This document shows, one piece after another, positions 5,688 to 5,777 of a DNA stretch of 5,777 nucleotides. Both the position numbers and the translations under genes were made by a program. The DNA is from Lachnospiraceae bacterium (GTDB lineage Bacteria > Bacillota > Clostridia > Lachnospirales > Lachnospiraceae): NCBI GenBank assembly GCA_017446125.1, contig JAFSRL010000188.1, forward strand, positions 1 to 5,777, written 5' to 3'. Each line of letters starts with the position of its first letter. Positions within the stretch are counted from its first letter, which is position 1. Under the pieces are notes generated by a model. The model was not told the DNA's origin, searched no databases, and saw only the letters and a program-made list of their open reading frames with translations.

Positions 5688-5693
5688 TCCTTT
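5688..5693 (-). promoter_or_regulatory. Ribosome binding site of aroC
   Basis: AAAGGA on the minus strand has a 9-nt spacer to the aroC ATG (5676-5678). It lies immediately downstream of the stop codon of the mini-ORF at 5695-5712, so the two could be coupled. Confidence 0.6.
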
Positions 5694-5694
5694 C

Positions 5695-5712
5695 TCAAAC
5701 CAAACTTCTCAT
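5695..5712 (-). CDS. Five-codon leader mini-ORF (MRSLV) upstream of aroC
   Basis: On the minus strand, an AGGAGG (5719-5724) lies 6 nt before an ATG, followed by AGA AGT TTG GTT and a TGA. The site is stronger than that of aroC itself. The peptide contains no run of aromatic codons, so classical aromatic attenuation is not supported. The Shine-Dalgarno belongs to the repeat at 5716-5760, so this may be accidental. Confidence 0.25.
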   Translation of the reverse strand: MRSLV

Positions 5713-5715
5713 GAA

Positions 5716-5760
5716 ACACCTCCTCCGTCCTTCGGACACCTCCCCCTCAAGGGGGAGGTC
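5716..5760. repeat. GC-rich palindromic intergenic repeat in the aroC leader
   Basis: A perfect 9-bp inverted repeat, ACCTCCCCC (5738-5746) and GGGGGAGGT (5751-5759), has a TCAA loop. Beside it is a 4-bp hairpin GTCC-TTC-GGAC (5727-5737). ACACCTCC occurs twice, at 5716-5723 and 5736-5743. There is no T tract on either side, so it is not an intrinsic terminator. The arrangement resembles short palindromic repeats scattered between genes in gut Clostridia; that resemblance is from memory and needs a genome search. Confidence 0.55.
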
Positions 5761-5764
5761 ATAT

Positions 5765-5770
5765 ATTATA
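5765..5770 (-). promoter_or_regulatory. Possible -10 element for aroC
   Basis: A perfect TATAAT lies on the minus strand. Its -35 would lie beyond the window edge, so the promoter cannot be confirmed. If used, transcription starts near 5758 and places the 9-bp palindrome at the very 5' end of the aroC mRNA. Confidence 0.35.
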
Positions 5771-5777
5771 CCTTCCC

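Noticed and set aside
5738..5759. Palindrome upstream of aroC as an intrinsic terminator
   Set aside because: Neither flank has a T tract: + continues CATATATTATA and - continues GTCCGAAGG. A repeat or leader structure is the better description.
1..5777. CRISPR array, tRNA or rRNA genes, insertion sequence, phage or toxin-antitoxin system
   Set aside because: No regularly spaced repeats, cloverleaf-like segments, transposase or integrase motifs, or small paired toxin-antitoxin frames were seen. Nearly all the sequence is accounted for by conserved genes.

Overview
The window looks like ordinary chromosomal core sequence from a Clostridia-type Firmicute, probably Lachnospiraceae or a close relative. 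This rests on AGGAGG ribosome binding sites, a probable TTG start, an extended -10 promoter (TGG-TATGAT), tight head-to-tail gene packing, moderate GC, and gene contents typical of that group. No 16S or clade-specific marker is present, so the assignment is an inference.

Layout. (1) Positions 1-120 hold the 3' end of a membrane-protein gene on the + strand. A hairpin at its stop codon (106-133) looks like a terminator usable from both sides. (2) Positions 163-3268 hold a compact minus-strand cluster read from right to left: a VanY-type zinc D,D-carboxypeptidase, tRNA-guanine transglycosylase (tgt), an RNA 2',3'-cyclic phosphodiesterase of the 2H superfamily (thpR) and a small ACT-domain protein. 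The junctions are TAATG (1-nt overlap), a 32-nt overlap, and either a 13-nt gap or an 8-nt overlap. This is strong evidence for one operon with translational coupling. (3) The divergent spacer 3269-3522 carries a good sigma-A promoter for the operon, an extended -10 promoter for the rightward gene, and a leader of about 136 nt with a perfect 8-bp stem and mutually exclusive pairings. (4) Positions 3523-4590 encode a seven-bladed beta-propeller lactonase of the YbhE/Pgl family. (5) Positions 4569-5678 on the minus strand encode chorismate synthase (aroC). It converges on the lactonase gene and overlaps its end by 22 nt. Because no intergenic space exists, candidate terminator hairpins for each gene lie inside the other gene. 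(6) Positions 5679-5777 form the aroC leader, with a GC-rich palindrome that resembles a dispersed intergenic repeat, a five-codon mini-ORF with a perfect Shine-Dalgarno sequence, and a TATAAT at the window edge.

The genes are housekeeping functions: cell-wall trimming, tRNA modification, RNA-end processing, amino-acid sensing, sugar-lactone hydrolysis and aromatic biosynthesis. I found no defence, mobile or secondary-metabolite system. The points most worth a second look are regulatory and architectural: the structured lactonase leader, the interlocked 3' ends of the lactonase gene and aroC with buried terminators, and the repeat-containing aroC leader.
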